A stretch of 64,000 nt of DNA. It comes from Bacteriovoracaceae bacterium (GTDB taxonomy: Bacteria > Bdellovibrionota > Bacteriovoracia > Bacteriovoracales > Bacteriovoracaceae). A program made the position numbers and the translations under genes. Below the pieces are notes generated by a model that did not search any database, had not been told where the DNA came from, and saw only the letters and a program-made list of their open reading frames with translations. Each line of letters begins with the position of its first letter. Position 1 is the first letter of the stretch. The stretch covers positions 1 through 64,000 of the forward strand of contig JAMPXB010000012.1 in the NCBI GenBank assembly GCA_023701435.1. Reading direction: 5' to 3'. This document shows positions 7,969-16,521 of the stretch, in pieces.

Positions 7969-9180
7969 ATGAACAAAATTCCTGAATGCCTGATTCATCC
8001 GGTATCGATTAAATTATTGCGCGCCGGCCACCCGTGGATTACTGCGGACACTTTCTCTAACCGATTTCCAAGGCAATCTGAATTTGTCATTGCCACAGAT
8101 GATAGAAAACGTCCGATGGCCCTGCTGATGCATGACCCTTATCACAAAAATGTTAAGGCAAGAGTCTGGAGCACCAAATTTCCTTTCGACCGCGAAGTCC
8201 AGCATTTCACCGCCGGTATTCAAGGGCGCCTGGATGTCGCTTTTGATAAGCGGATTCAACAAAAAGAATTAAAAGAACGGGAAAATTATTATCTGGTCTT
8301 CGGAGAAGCCGATCATCTTCCAGGACTCTTTATTTTAAGATTAAAAGACCGTGTGCTGATTCAATTTTATACTGGTTTTTGGAACCGTTATAAATCGGTG
8401 ATTCAGACAACGGTTCAGGAAGTCTTTCCGGAAATCAAAGATGACAACATCTGGTTTCAACTTCGTGGTGAAACAAAAGAACTGCAAAAACTTCCGGCCA
8501 ATGCAGTTGATGCCGGTAGAAGGGATGAGTTTCATTTATCAGAATTTGGCATCCAATATCTGATCCGTCTGGGTAGCTCTTATGATCATGGTCTTTATAC
8601 TGACATGAGCTCCATCCGCCATACTTTGACCAAAATAATCCGCCCTGGCTCAAGCTTTTTAAATCTTTATAGTTATACCGGAGCCTTCTCTCTGTGGGCG
8701 ATGAAACTGGGTGCAACCAACGTTGTTTCAGTAGACCTCTCCCCTAAATATATTGAGTGGCTTCAGCAAAATCTAGGCCTTAATCCAGAGCTGGATCCGA
8801 CTCAACATACCGCCATGACTTCAAGTGTGGATGACGCTTTGACTGAATTAAAAAAGACCGGAAAAACTTTTGATGTCATCGTTTGCGATCCGCCTTCATC
8901 ATCATCTGATGGTGCAAAAAGAACCTCGGCAATCAAGGCCTACCGTGATCTTCTTCAAAAGATGGATCCTCTTCTTAACGAAAAAGGTAAGCTGGTGGTT
9001 TTCCTTAACACCCATCAGGTCACCCAGGAAAAATTTGATCGTGTTTTAAAAGATTATCTAAGCGAACTGAAACTTAATTATAAATTGTCGACTCGTCTTC
9101 ATCTTGGCCAGGATTGCCCCACTTTAAAAGGATTTCCAGAAGGAAGTTATTTAAAGGGCATCGTCCTGGAGAAACAATGA
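7969..9180 (+). CDS. RlmI/RlmK-type 23S rRNA (cytosine-C5) methyltransferase
   Basis: 403 residues. N-terminal PUA-like domain (about 1-75, with RAGHPWI), a middle EEHEE-like domain, and a C-terminal Rossmann methyltransferase with motif I FLNLYSYTGAFSLWAMKLGA, the acidic VSVDLSPKYIEW, and motif IV VCDPPSSSS; the acid and DPP positions match RlmI-like enzymes that make m5C in 23S rRNA. The usual target is C1962 in E. coli; the target here is inferred. ATGA overlap with the following ABC ATPase gene couples an RNA-modification gene to a transporter. Confidence 0.85.
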   Translation: MNKIPECLIHPVSIKLLRAGHPWITADTFSNRFPRQSEFVIATDDRKRPMALLMHDPYHKNVKARVWSTKFPFDREVQHFTAGIQGRLDVAFDKRIQQKELKERENYYLVFGEADHLPGLFILRLKDRVLIQFYTGFWNRYKSVIQTTVQEVFPEIKDDNIWFQLRGETKELQKLPANAVDAGRRDEFHLSEFGIQYLIRLGSSYDHGLYTDMSSIRHTLTKIIRPGSSFLNLYSYTGAFSLWAMKLGATNVVSVDLSPKYIEWLQQNLGLNPELDPTQHTAMTSSVDDALTELKKTGKTFDVIVCDPPSSSSDGAKRTSAIKAYRDLLQKMDPLLNEKGKLVVFLNTHQVTQEKFDRVLKDYLSELKLNYKLSTRLHLGQDCPTLKGFPEGSYLKGIVLEKQ

Positions 9181-10103
9181 TTAAGGTTCAAAACCTCACA
9201 AAAACCTTTGTTTCTCATATTAAAGAACCTGGCTTAAAAGGTTCACTCAAGGCCCTGGTAAAACGCGAAAAAAAAACTAAAGAGGCTTTAAAATCAATCA
9301 ACCTTGAAATTAAGCAAGGTGAAATCATCGGACTGATCGGCGCCAATGGTGCCGGTAAAACAACTTTAGTAAAAATTCTTTCGGGCATTGTTCATCCTAC
9401 TTCCGGTGAAGCCACTGTCCTGGGTTTTAAACCCTGGGAACGTCAGAATGAATACCGTAAACAGATGTCACTGATCATGGGACAGAAGGCCCAGGTGTGG
9501 TGGGATCTTCCTGCTCTGGATAGTTTTCTTTTGTTAAAAGAGATTTATCAGATTCCTGATAAAATCTATAAAAATAATATTGAATTCCTCGCCGACACCT
9601 TAATGGTCAAGGACCAGCTGCGGACCCAGGTTCGAAAACTCTCTCTCGGAGAGAGAATGAAAATCGAATTAATGGCCGCTCTTCTTCACCGGCCGCAGGT
9701 CATCTTTATGGATGAGCCAACCATTGGTCTGGACCTCTCATCTCAAAGGGCCGTCAGGGAATTCATGAAGAATTATCAAAAAGAATTCAAACCCATCACC
9801 ATTCTCACTTCGCACTACATGGAAGACATTAAGGAACTTTGTCCAAGAGTCGTGATTATTAAAGAAGGTGAATTCGTTTTTGATGGGGCGCTCTCTCAAA
9901 TTCAACGTCTTCTGGGTGATGAGAAATGCCTTAGTGTGACGACCAAAGAGAACACATTTAAAGTCAATGTTCCGCGGACCGAGCTCTCTACCAAAACCGC
10001 CGAAATCTTTAAGACCAATGAAGTGCTGGATCTGAACATTCATGATCCTTCGATTGAAGATGTTATTGAATCCATCATGAAGCACGGGATGAATCCTAAA
10101 TGA
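9177..10103 (+). CDS. ABC-2 exporter ATP-binding protein
   Basis: 308 residues from ATG 9177, which overlaps the previous stop. Walker A GANGAGKTT at 55-63, signature LSLGERMK, Walker B VIFMDEPTIGLD, switch His in TSHYMEDI. The N-terminal insertion before Walker A and the long C-terminal domain after the ATPase match the subfamily paired with two distinct ABC-2 permeases (COG4586 with COG4587 and COG3694), which is exactly the downstream arrangement. Substrate unknown; such systems export lipids, drugs or polysaccharides. Confidence 0.92.
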   Translation: MIKVQNLTKTFVSHIKEPGLKGSLKALVKREKKTKEALKSINLEIKQGEIIGLIGANGAGKTTLVKILSGIVHPTSGEATVLGFKPWERQNEYRKQMSLIMGQKAQVWWDLPALDSFLLLKEIYQIPDKIYKNNIEFLADTLMVKDQLRTQVRKLSLGERMKIELMAALLHRPQVIFMDEPTIGLDLSSQRAVREFMKNYQKEFKPITILTSHYMEDIKELCPRVVIIKEGEFVFDGALSQIQRLLGDEKCLSVTTKENTFKVNVPRTELSTKTAEIFKTNEVLDLNIHDPSIEDVIESIMKHGMNPK

Positions 10104-10900
10104 ATTGGTGGCGCTTCGTTGTTGCCAACGAGATAAGAAAAATTCTCGCCTTCCGTTCTGACTTCTGGGTGACTTTTCTTGGTCAGACATTGGTTCTGAT
10201 TCTGATTGCCCGGGCCCTGTGGCAGAGTATCTTTGCCGCCAATAACACTGAAGTTATGGAAGGGTTCACTCTTCCTATGATGACCCTTTATTACATCATT
10301 GTCCCCATTGGAAATAAGATCCTGACCGGAGAAAATGTGGGATTTCTCGCTCGAGAAATTTATGACGGCTCCTTTAACCGTTACTTAGTTTACCCCATTT
10401 CTTTTTTTCAATACAAGACCCTCACCTACCTGACTCACAGTGTTTTTTATGCTCTTCAACTGGTGCTGATTTATCTTTTATTTAATTTTTTCACTCCAGA
10501 AGGCATCACTCTCAACCTTCTGGCAAACCTGGCCGCAGGGGTCAGTGTCTTTATTTTTGCTTCTTATGTTTTCTGTATGTTGGCGATGGCCATAGAACTC
10601 ATTTCTTTATGGGCCGATAATATCTGGTCGCTGATGGTGATGGTCCGCTTTTTTGTCTACTTCCTTGGCGGAAGTTATATGCCGCTTAATTTTTTTCCTG
10701 ATTGGGCAGAGAAAATTCTTAATTATACTCCCTTTCCTTATCTGGTAAGTCTTCCTATTCGAACGACAATGGGGCTGGCCAGTAGTTCCGAAATACAACA
10801 AGGACTGATCCTGCTTCTGAGCTGGGCCATATTGTTTCACCTCATGGCAAAACTTCTGTGGCACAAGGGTGAGTCCCGCTACAGCGGAGTCGGAATATGA
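10100..10900 (+). CDS. ABC-2 permease subunit 1 (COG4587-like)
   Basis: 266 residues with about six membrane helices; starts MNWWRFVVANEIRKILAFRS, an amphipathic N-terminus typical of ABC-2 permeases. The conserved extracellular stretch FFLGGSYMPLNFFPDW-type (YFLGGSYMPLNFFP) before the last helices marks this family. It overlaps the ATPase gene and the next permease gene by four bases each, so three subunits are made in a fixed ratio and should form a heterodimeric channel with the ATPase. Confidence 0.88.
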   Translation: MNWWRFVVANEIRKILAFRSDFWVTFLGQTLVLILIARALWQSIFAANNTEVMEGFTLPMMTLYYIIVPIGNKILTGENVGFLAREIYDGSFNRYLVYPISFFQYKTLTYLTHSVFYALQLVLIYLLFNFFTPEGITLNLLANLAAGVSVFIFASYVFCMLAMAIELISLWADNIWSLMVMVRFFVYFLGGSYMPLNFFPDWAEKILNYTPFPYLVSLPIRTTMGLASSSEIQQGLILLLSWAILFHLMAKLLWHKGESRYSGVGI

Positions 10901-11685
10901 AACGCTACCTCCGCCTCTACCTCTACTTTCTGCAGTTTTCTTTTTCCAAGGCGATGGAGTTCAGAGTGGATTTCACTTTTCGAATCCTGATGGACGTCAT
11001 CTACTTCGTCGTTAACATCCTGCTGTTTAAAGTTCTCTTTCTTCATACAGATTTAATCGGTGGATGGACCCAAGAGCAAATGATGGTGTTTGTGGGAAGC
11101 TACCTCTTGGTGGATTCTTTTAACATGACTGTGTTTGCCACCAACCTGTGGTGGTTTCCCTCTTATATTAACAAAGGTGATCTTGATTACTATCTAATCC
11201 GTCCAGTCTCGCCGTTATTCTTCTTATCACTGCGTGAATTTTCGGCCAACTCTCTCATGAATCTGTTGATGTCGCTTGCCTTCTTTATCTACACCTTAGT
11301 GTCCTATTCAGCACCGATCGGTATGGGACAGCTGATAGGCTTCATACTGCTTTTAATAAATGGATTTTTGATTTATTACTGCATTCAAATGCTGATGGTA
11401 CTACCGGTTTTCTGGACCCATAGTCCCCGTGGCTTTATCGATTTATTCTATTCTTTAGGTATTGCGATGGAACGGCCGGATCGAATCTTCAAAGGCTGGC
11501 TCAGAATCTTTTTCACCGTGGTTATACCTTTCTCTTTAATTGCTTCCTATCCGGCGAAGTATTTTATTGAAGGCCTGGACACTGCCGCACTTATTCATGT
11601 CACTTTAGTCAGTGTTACCTTGTGGCTGGTGATGCTCTATGTATGGAAAAAAGCGCTGCAAAGCTATTCCAGCGCCAGTTCTTAG
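10897..11685 (+). CDS. ABC-2 permease subunit 2 (COG3694-like)
   Basis: 262 residues, six predicted helices, with the conserved central loop INKGDLDYYLIRPVSPLFF that is characteristic of this permease subfamily, and a C-terminal helix ending in a short basic tail. Second channel half of the exporter. Its TAG stop shares bases with the stop of the convergent Mpo1-like gene (TTAG at 11682-11685), leaving no room for a terminator between them. Confidence 0.88.
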   Translation: MKRYLRLYLYFLQFSFSKAMEFRVDFTFRILMDVIYFVVNILLFKVLFLHTDLIGGWTQEQMMVFVGSYLLVDSFNMTVFATNLWWFPSYINKGDLDYYLIRPVSPLFFLSLREFSANSLMNLLMSLAFFIYTLVSYSAPIGMGQLIGFILLLINGFLIYYCIQMLMVLPVFWTHSPRGFIDLFYSLGIAMERPDRIFKGWLRIFFTVVIPFSLIASYPAKYFIEGLDTAALIHVTLVSVTLWLVMLYVWKKALQSYSSASS

Positions 11686-11984
11686 AAGGCCTTAACTTTG
11701 CCTGTCAGAATATCCCAGAACATTCTGAAGTCACCAAGGAGGCTATAAAGAGGATGTTTTAAAGTGGCCGGTTTGTTTTTCTCAAAGGCCAGGTGTCCAA
11801 TCCAGGACAGGCTGTACCCAATAAATGGCAGCATAACCAGGATTAAGAGATTTCCGGTGAAAAAGAAAAGGAGCAACAGCGAAATCACGCCGCAGGTTCC
11901 AATAAAATGTAATTTCCTACATGTAGTATTTGAGTGTTCTTGTAAGTAATATGGGTAAAAGTCGCTAAAACTCTTAAATTGCAT
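11682..11984 (-). CDS. Mpo1-like (DUF962) membrane protein
   Basis: 100 residues from ATG 11984, where CAGGAG precedes the start. Conserved DUF962 features are present: FSDFYPYYLQEHSN, RKLHFIGT, a pair of helices (about 30-65), and FEKNKPATLKHPLYSLLGDF with the second histidine cluster. Yeast Mpo1 is an Fe(II)-dependent dioxygenase that shortens 2-hydroxy fatty acids by alpha-oxidation, with histidines in these positions. Activity here is inferred from the conserved His residues. Confidence 0.88.
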   Translation of the reverse strand: MQFKSFSDFYPYYLQEHSNTTCRKLHFIGTCGVISLLLLFFFTGNLLILVMLPFIGYSLSWIGHLAFEKNKPATLKHPLYSLLGDFRMFWDILTGKVKAF

Positions 11985-12045
11985 CGATTCTCTCCTGAAT
12001 CCATCATAACGCTTTAGGATGTAATAGCTCAAGAATATTTATTGC

Positions 12046-12072
12046 TCAAGTATTACCCGAGTGTACCGATAA
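12046..12072 (+). promoter_or_regulatory. Sigma-28 (FliA)-like promoter before the amidase gene
   Basis: TCAA (12046-12049), 15-base spacer, ACCGATAA (12065-12072). The consensus is TAAA-N15-GCCGATAA; here 7 of 8 bases of the -10 match and 3 of 4 of the -35. The start codon lies 20 bases downstream with its own ribosome site. Confidence 0.55.
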
Positions 12073-12080
12073 GTTTTTTA

Positions 12081-12095
12081 AAGGAGCACCTTTTG
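12081..12095 (+). promoter_or_regulatory. Ribosome binding site defining a TTG start
   Basis: AAGGAG at 12081-12086 stands six bases before TTG 12093. This decides the start against an in-frame TTG at 12042 that has no ribosome site and would lie upstream of the predicted promoter. Confidence 0.75.
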
Positions 12096-12905
12096 AAATC
12101 CTTGTTTCTTTCCATATCACTTTTTACCAGCTCTCTGGCAGTGGCCGGACTTGATTGTGTAAATTGCCAGACGGACAAACTGCTGACCATTCCCAAGACG
12201 GATTGGCCTATTGAATATATTGATGTTCAAACGGCTGACTATGAGAGAAATCGTCATGCGAGCTTTTGTACCAGACCGACGGAAATTATAGACACCATCG
12301 TTTTGCACCATTCAGAAACTCCCAGCACCGTGAGTGCAGAAAAAATAAATGATTATCATTTGACTCGTGGGACACCTACCGATCCGTGGTACATGATTGG
12401 CTATTCCTATGTCATCAACTCTCCTTACTCGGGAGACAGTCTTCCCAAGTTAAAAGTGACTGAAGGCAGACCAATCGAAATCATCGGTGCCCATGCCGGC
12501 TCAAGTGCTTTTGTTCCTATGTCCAAAGAACAGCAGAAAATTTGGGATGAGCAAAAAGTTAAATGCGGTAAAGAAGGCGAAGAAGGAAAATTTGATCCTT
12601 CTATGGTTAAAGATGGAAAAATCAAGGCCAACGTCACAACGATAGGATTAGTAGTGATCGGTAACTATGCCCCCTTCTCCAAAACTAATCCTGATGGTTA
12701 CTCCCGAAAAAACCCTCGTTATCCCACAAAATCCACTCAGGACTCTGTGGCGCGAATGGCCTGTCAGTTACAAAAAAAATATCCCGGTATAAAAAACATT
12801 AAATGGCATAATTACTATCACAATACCAGCTGTCCGGGGAACCTTAAGTATTACATCGGTCAGATCAAGACCCTTGCAAGGAAGTATGGATGCGAATTCA
12901 ATTAA
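12093..12905 (+). CDS. Secreted N-acetylmuramoyl-L-alanine amidase (Amidase_2/PGRP fold)
   Basis: 270 residues. Signal peptide MKSLFLSISLFTSSLAVAG, then an Amidase_2 domain: IDTIVLHHSET with the first zinc His at 72, a WYMIGYSYVI core strand, and a C-terminal HNTSCPG block supplying the other His and Cys ligands. It should cleave the amide between MurNAc and the stem peptide in the periplasm. A 30-residue Lys/Glu-rich insertion around the middle is unusual for the family. Followed by two small envelope genes with overlaps. The sigma-28-like promoter suggests expression with motility genes. Confidence 0.88.
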   Translation: MKSLFLSISLFTSSLAVAGLDCVNCQTDKLLTIPKTDWPIEYIDVQTADYERNRHASFCTRPTEIIDTIVLHHSETPSTVSAEKINDYHLTRGTPTDPWYMIGYSYVINSPYSGDSLPKLKVTEGRPIEIIGAHAGSSAFVPMSKEQQKIWDEQKVKCGKEGEEGKFDPSMVKDGKIKANVTTIGLVVIGNYAPFSKTNPDGYSRKNPRYPTKSTQDSVARMACQLQKKYPGIKNIKWHNYYHNTSCPGNLKYYIGQIKTLARKYGCEFN

Positions 12906-13288
12906 TCCTCATTTTGGCCTTATTTAGTTTTAATATTTCCGCCTCAGACGACCAGGCGATGAAAGAACTATTTCATAAATATGACCTGGTCATGGATCAG
13001 AAAAAAGTGGAATTGATAGATGAGGTCTTCACCAAAAACTTCATTAAAACCAGCGGCGGTAAAGAAGAGTTCATTAGTAAAATAAAAGAGCTGCCGGTAT
13101 CAAATGAGAAGTCCCTTTATAAAAATACTATGAGCTGGAAGAAGGGCCAGAAAGGTGAAATCTATCTGGCAAAAGTGAAGGAATCATCCGTTCATAAAAA
13201 TAAAAAACAATCCCATGAAGCGGAATTTGTCGTTTTAAAAGAAGACGGTAAATTAAAAATCAATGGAACTTTAAGTGATGGTGATTAA
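12890..13288 (+). CDS. Small secreted protein, function unknown
   Basis: 132 residues with signal peptide (MRIQLILILALFSFNISA), then a Lys/Glu-rich domain resembling the NTF2/DUF4440-like alpha-beta pattern (a helix FHKYDLVMD, then paired strands). The 5' end overlaps the amidase gene by 16 bases, and its 3' end overlaps the lipoprotein gene, so it is co-expressed. Fold assignment is a guess from length and pattern. Confidence 0.6.
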   Translation: MRIQLILILALFSFNISASDDQAMKELFHKYDLVMDQKKVELIDEVFTKNFIKTSGGKEEFISKIKELPVSNEKSLYKNTMSWKKGQKGEIYLAKVKESSVHKNKKQSHEAEFVVLKEDGKLKINGTLSDGD

Positions 13289-13607
13289 ATTCCTTCTCCT
13301 CACTCTCCTGGTAACCGGATGTGGGAGGGAAGTAAAACTTTCCAATTCAAAGCTTGAAAAGTTCTCATCCATTACTGAAGCTGATGTGTCCAAAATCTAT
13401 AAAAGTGGCACCCTGATCCGCGCTGCTAAAAACGGGGACTCCGATTATATTAAGATAAATAGCAGCACCTATAAGGTGAGTCCTTATAGTTCCTTTGATG
13501 TTTTGAAATTCATATCAAACACTCCGGTCGGAGCTGAGGTTTCAGTGAAATTTAGTGGGACGATTAAGAAAACAGACATTGTTCTGGAAACTATCACTGC
13601 CAATTGA
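13278..13607 (+). CDS. Small lipoprotein
   Basis: About 109 residues from ATG 13278 (a GTG three bases upstream is equally possible). Lipobox LLVTGC near residues 10-15 gives a lipidated Cys, followed by a short beta-rich domain. Last gene of the amidase operon; a strong terminator follows immediately. No family recognised. Confidence 0.65.
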   Translation: MVIKFLLLTLLVTGCGREVKLSNSKLEKFSSITEADVSKIYKSGTLIRAAKNGDSDYIKINSSTYKVSPYSSFDVLKFISNTPVGAEVSVKFSGTIKKTDIVLETITAN

Positions 13608-13610
13608 GCC

Positions 13611-13649
13611 AAAAAATTGAAGGCCCCAAATCGGGGCCTTCAATTTTTT
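13611..13649. terminator. Strong bidirectional intrinsic terminator
   Basis: AAAAAATTGAAGGCCCC (13611-13627) pairs perfectly with GGGGCCTTCAATTTTTT (13633-13649) around a five-base loop. The A and T runs flank the GC core on both sides, so it can stop transcription of the amidase operon from the left and of the nuo operon from the right. Confidence 0.95.
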
Positions 13650-13652
13650 TAA

Positions 13653-14159
13653 TTAAGCTTTTACGATACGATCACGCCAAGCGATAACGTCTGGAGCTAG
13701 GTAATCATATTTCATAGAATCAATGGTATATTGTGAGAACTCGTAGTCGTGAGAGTGAGTAAGACACTCAGTAGGACATACAGTTGTACAAAGACCACAA
13801 TAACAGCAAAGAGCAGTATCAATTGTGAACTGAGTCAGCTTCAAGCGGATTGGCTGGCCATTAGAAGTTTTCTTGATCTCTTCTCCTTCCGGACGTTTTT
13901 CGGAAGCGATGTAGATACAATCAACAGGACAGGCCATAGCACATTGAGTACAGCTGATACAGTTTTGAACATCGTTAAAAAGACGCATACGTGCTCTTTC
14001 AGGAAGAACTTCACGCACTTCAGGATATTCAATTGATACAGGTTTTACCGCCCATACATATTTAAATGTAATCCACATACCTTTCGCAGTCGTTGTTATA
14101 CCGCTGATGAGATCACAAAAATAATCTTTTACAGAACCGGTTTGGTGAATAGTGCTCAT
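13653..14159 (-). CDS. nuoI: NADH-quinone oxidoreductase subunit I
   Basis: 168 residues with two CxxCxxCxxxCP 4Fe-4S motifs (C67/C70/C73/C77 and C118/C121/C124/C128), the N6a/N6b clusters that carry electrons toward NuoB. The amphipathic N-terminus (ITTTAKGMWITFKYVW) lies on the membrane. Its start overlaps the nuoD stop by four bases. In most genomes nuoE-F-G-H lie between D and I; here D and I are directly joined. Last gene before the terminator. Confidence 0.95.
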   Translation of the reverse strand: MSTIHQTGSVKDYFCDLISGITTTAKGMWITFKYVWAVKPVSIEYPEVREVLPERARMRLFNDVQNCISCTQCAMACPVDCIYIASEKRPEGEEIKKTSNGQPIRLKLTQFTIDTALCCYCGLCTTVCPTECLTHSHDYEFSQYTIDSMKYDYLAPDVIAWRDRIVKA

Positions 14160-15328
14160 CGGTCTACTTCTCCTAGTACAATATCAATCGATCCAACAGT
14201 TGCAACAAGGTCAGCAATCATCTGACCAGGAGCTACGTGTGGAAGCATTGAAACGTGAGTGAAACATGGGGACTTCACTTTTAAACGGAATGGTTGTTTT
14301 TCACCTTCAGAAACCAAGTGGATACCAAGTTCTCCACGAGGACATTCATGACGGACATAAACTTCACCCTTAGGGAGTTTAATAATTTTTGGAACCTTGC
14401 CCATGATTGGACCTGGCTCAAGTTTTTCAAGCACCTGACGGACAATTTTTATCGATTGAATGACTTCTTTCATACGAACCATATAACGGTTCCAACAGTC
14501 ACCCGGACGACCTTCCTCACCTTCACCCACTGGAACATCAAAATCAAATTCTGAATAAAGTGAATACGGCTTATTCTTACGAAGGTCCCACTTCATGCCT
14601 GAACCGCGAAGGACTGGTCCAGTCGCGCCATAGCTAAGACAATCTTCCACAGTAAACACGCCTACATTGGCAGTACGTTCAACGAAGATTTTATTTTTTG
14701 AAACAAGCTCATTATATTTTTTTGCTTCTTCTTCCATGACATCACAGAATTGAGCCACGCGTACTAGCTGCTCATCAGTCCAGTCATTCCAAACACCGCC
14801 AACCCAAACATAGTTATAGAGAAGACGGGCACCAGAAACTTCTTCAAAAAGTCTGAGGATTTTTTCACGCTCATCAAAGGCATAAAGGAATGGAGTAAAG
14901 GCACCCAAATCCAGAGCATAAGTTCCGAAGGCCATCAAGTGTGAAGCGATACGCTGAAGTTCAGCTACCAGAATTCGGAGAAGCTCCGCTCTTCTTGGTA
15001 CTTCTGTTCCCAGCATTTTTTCTACCGCTGCAACATATGTCCACTCCATATTCATAGCGGCCAGATAATCCAGACGGTCTACAAACGGAATAATCCCACG
15101 ATAATCAAGATTTTCAGCGTGCTTTTCCATACAACGATGAAGGTAACCCAAATGCGGGATCGCATGGGCCACAATCTCAGAGTCGGTCCAGATTTCCAGA
15201 CGAAGAACTCCGTGAGTCGCAGGATGCTGAGGACCCATATTAAGAGTCAAAAGATCCGATTTTAACTGTTCAGTTTCTGTATTGATGGTTGGTTTTTCAG
15301 GTTCACCAATATCCCATTTGCTTTGCAT
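14156..15328 (-). CDS. nuoD: NADH-quinone oxidoreductase subunit D (49 kDa)
   Basis: 390 residues, full family length. Conserved N-terminal NMGPQHPATHGVLRL, the quinone-site HLGYLHRCMEKHAEN, and the C-terminal SIDIVLGEVDR are all present. It forms the quinone-reducing pocket with NuoB. Separate from NuoC, unlike the fused NuoCD of enterobacteria. Coupled to nuoI by ATGA overlap. Confidence 0.96.
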   Translation of the reverse strand: MQSKWDIGEPEKPTINTETEQLKSDLLTLNMGPQHPATHGVLRLEIWTDSEIVAHAIPHLGYLHRCMEKHAENLDYRGIIPFVDRLDYLAAMNMEWTYVAAVEKMLGTEVPRRAELLRILVAELQRIASHLMAFGTYALDLGAFTPFLYAFDEREKILRLFEEVSGARLLYNYVWVGGVWNDWTDEQLVRVAQFCDVMEEEAKKYNELVSKNKIFVERTANVGVFTVEDCLSYGATGPVLRGSGMKWDLRKNKPYSLYSEFDFDVPVGEGEEGRPGDCWNRYMVRMKEVIQSIKIVRQVLEKLEPGPIMGKVPKIIKLPKGEVYVRHECPRGELGIHLVSEGEKQPFRLKVKSPCFTHVSMLPHVAPGQMIADLVATVGSIDIVLGEVDR

Positions 15329-15340
15329 ATGTTCAGTTCC

Positions 15341-15922
15341 TTAATTAGCAGCTTGAGTTTGAGCTTTTTTAATCATGTCCTGACGAACCACGAATTCGCG
15401 ATCTTCGAAGTTCATTTTTCCATCGGGATAGACTTCCATGCCGTTGTAAACTTTCTGAGCAATGTAATCTTTGCGAAGCGGGAAACCTTCCCAATCATCA
15501 GGGCAAAGAATTCGACGATGGTCAGGATGGTTGTTAAACTTAATCCCAAACATGTCATAACACTCACGCTCCTGGAAATTAGCAGCAGCATAAAGTTTAA
15601 CGATCGAATCTACGGCCGGGGCCACACGATCAGTTACTTTTACTTTTAAGATAAATTCACGTGGAGTCTCAAGATCAAAGTGGGCCAGCATGTAGCAAAC
15701 TTCCATCCATTCCACGTAATCAACACCGCTGATCACTTGAAGAGAGTTAAAAGGCATCTCTTTATTAGTTTTCAGAAATTCAACCACTGAATAAATCTTA
15801 GCGGCATCGACAGTGATACTTGAATCACACTTCGTATCAGCCGCTTCATTTACAACAGCATTAGCACCTGGAACATTACGATTAATAAGTTCGGCCAGTT
15901 TATTAAAATCAACATTAAGCAT
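15341..15922 (-). CDS. nuoC: NADH-quinone oxidoreductase subunit C (30 kDa)
   Basis: 193 residues with the family signature [23 protein letters not shown]-type block (EREC.D.FGI) and [10 protein letters not shown] near the C-terminus. Structural subunit of the connecting arm of complex I. Its start overlaps the nuoB stop by eight bases, and nuoD follows after a short gap. Confidence 0.95.
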   Translation of the reverse strand: MLNVDFNKLAELINRNVPGANAVVNEAADTKCDSSITVDAAKIYSVVEFLKTNKEMPFNSLQVISGVDYVEWMEVCYMLAHFDLETPREFILKVKVTDRVAPAVDSIVKLYAAANFQERECYDMFGIKFNNHPDHRRILCPDDWEGFPLRKDYIAQKVYNGMEVYPDGKMNFEDREFVVRQDMIKKAQTQAAN

Positions 15923-16397
15923 GTTTTACCCACTTGTTGCGAAGAAGACGCTCATTCGCAATTTTCTTCTGAAGAGTCATTACACCTTCAATCAAAGCTT
16001 CCGGACGAGGTGGACAACCAGGAACGTAAACATCAACAGGAACCACTTCATCCACGCCCTTTAAGACATGATATCCATGCTGCCAGTATGGTCCGCCTTT
16101 GTTGGCACAAGAACCCATAGAGATTACATATTTTGGTTCGGCCATTTGCTCATAAAGCACCTTCACTCGAGATGCCATCTTAAGTGTTACCGTACCAGCT
16201 ACAATCATAAGATCCGCACGACGAGGAGTCGCCATGAAGGCACCACAACCAAATCTTTCAAGATCATATTTAGAAGCACCAGTTGCCATCATTTCGATTG
16301 CGCAACAAGCGAGACCAAAGGTCATTGGCCATAAGGAATTTTTTCGACCCCAGTTGAGAAAATCATCAACCGTGGATAATACAACACCATCTTGCAT
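15915..16397 (-). CDS. nuoB: NADH-quinone oxidoreductase subunit B (PSST), N2 cluster
   Basis: 160 residues. The four N2 cluster cysteines are present: adjacent C31-C32 in [12 protein letters not shown]97 in MGSCAN, C128 in [11 protein letters not shown]2 passes electrons to quinone. First gene of a four-gene operon; nuoA, the usual first gene, is not upstream. Confidence 0.96.
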   Translation of the reverse strand: MQDGVVLSTVDDFLNWGRKNSLWPMTFGLACCAIEMMATGASKYDLERFGCGAFMATPRRADLMIVAGTVTLKMASRVKVLYEQMAEPKYVISMGSCANKGGPYWQHGYHVLKGVDEVVPVDVYVPGCPPRPEALIEGVMTLQKKIANERLLRNKWVKHA

Positions 16398-16435
16398 GGA
16401 AGACTCCGATTCAATGAAAAATATGAATACCCCTA

Positions 16436-16464
16436 GTTTTACCTTTTGGGGACTTTTTCGTCAA
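16436..16464 (-). promoter_or_regulatory. Predicted promoter of nuoBCDI
   Basis: On the minus strand TTGACG (16464-16459), 17-base spacer, TAAAAC (16441-16436), then about 38 bases to the nuoB start. Good -35, weaker -10. Confidence 0.5.
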
Positions 16465-16521
16465 TGAAAGGGCACGGAATTTCAATCGTTTCCAAAAGAT
16501 GTCTAAGGGGAATATTTCAGG

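Noticed and set aside
13749-16467. Several plus-strand open frames of 70-110 residues opposite nuoB-C-D-I
   Set aside because: They overlap strongly conserved nuo genes, lack ribosome sites and have compositions of antisense frames.
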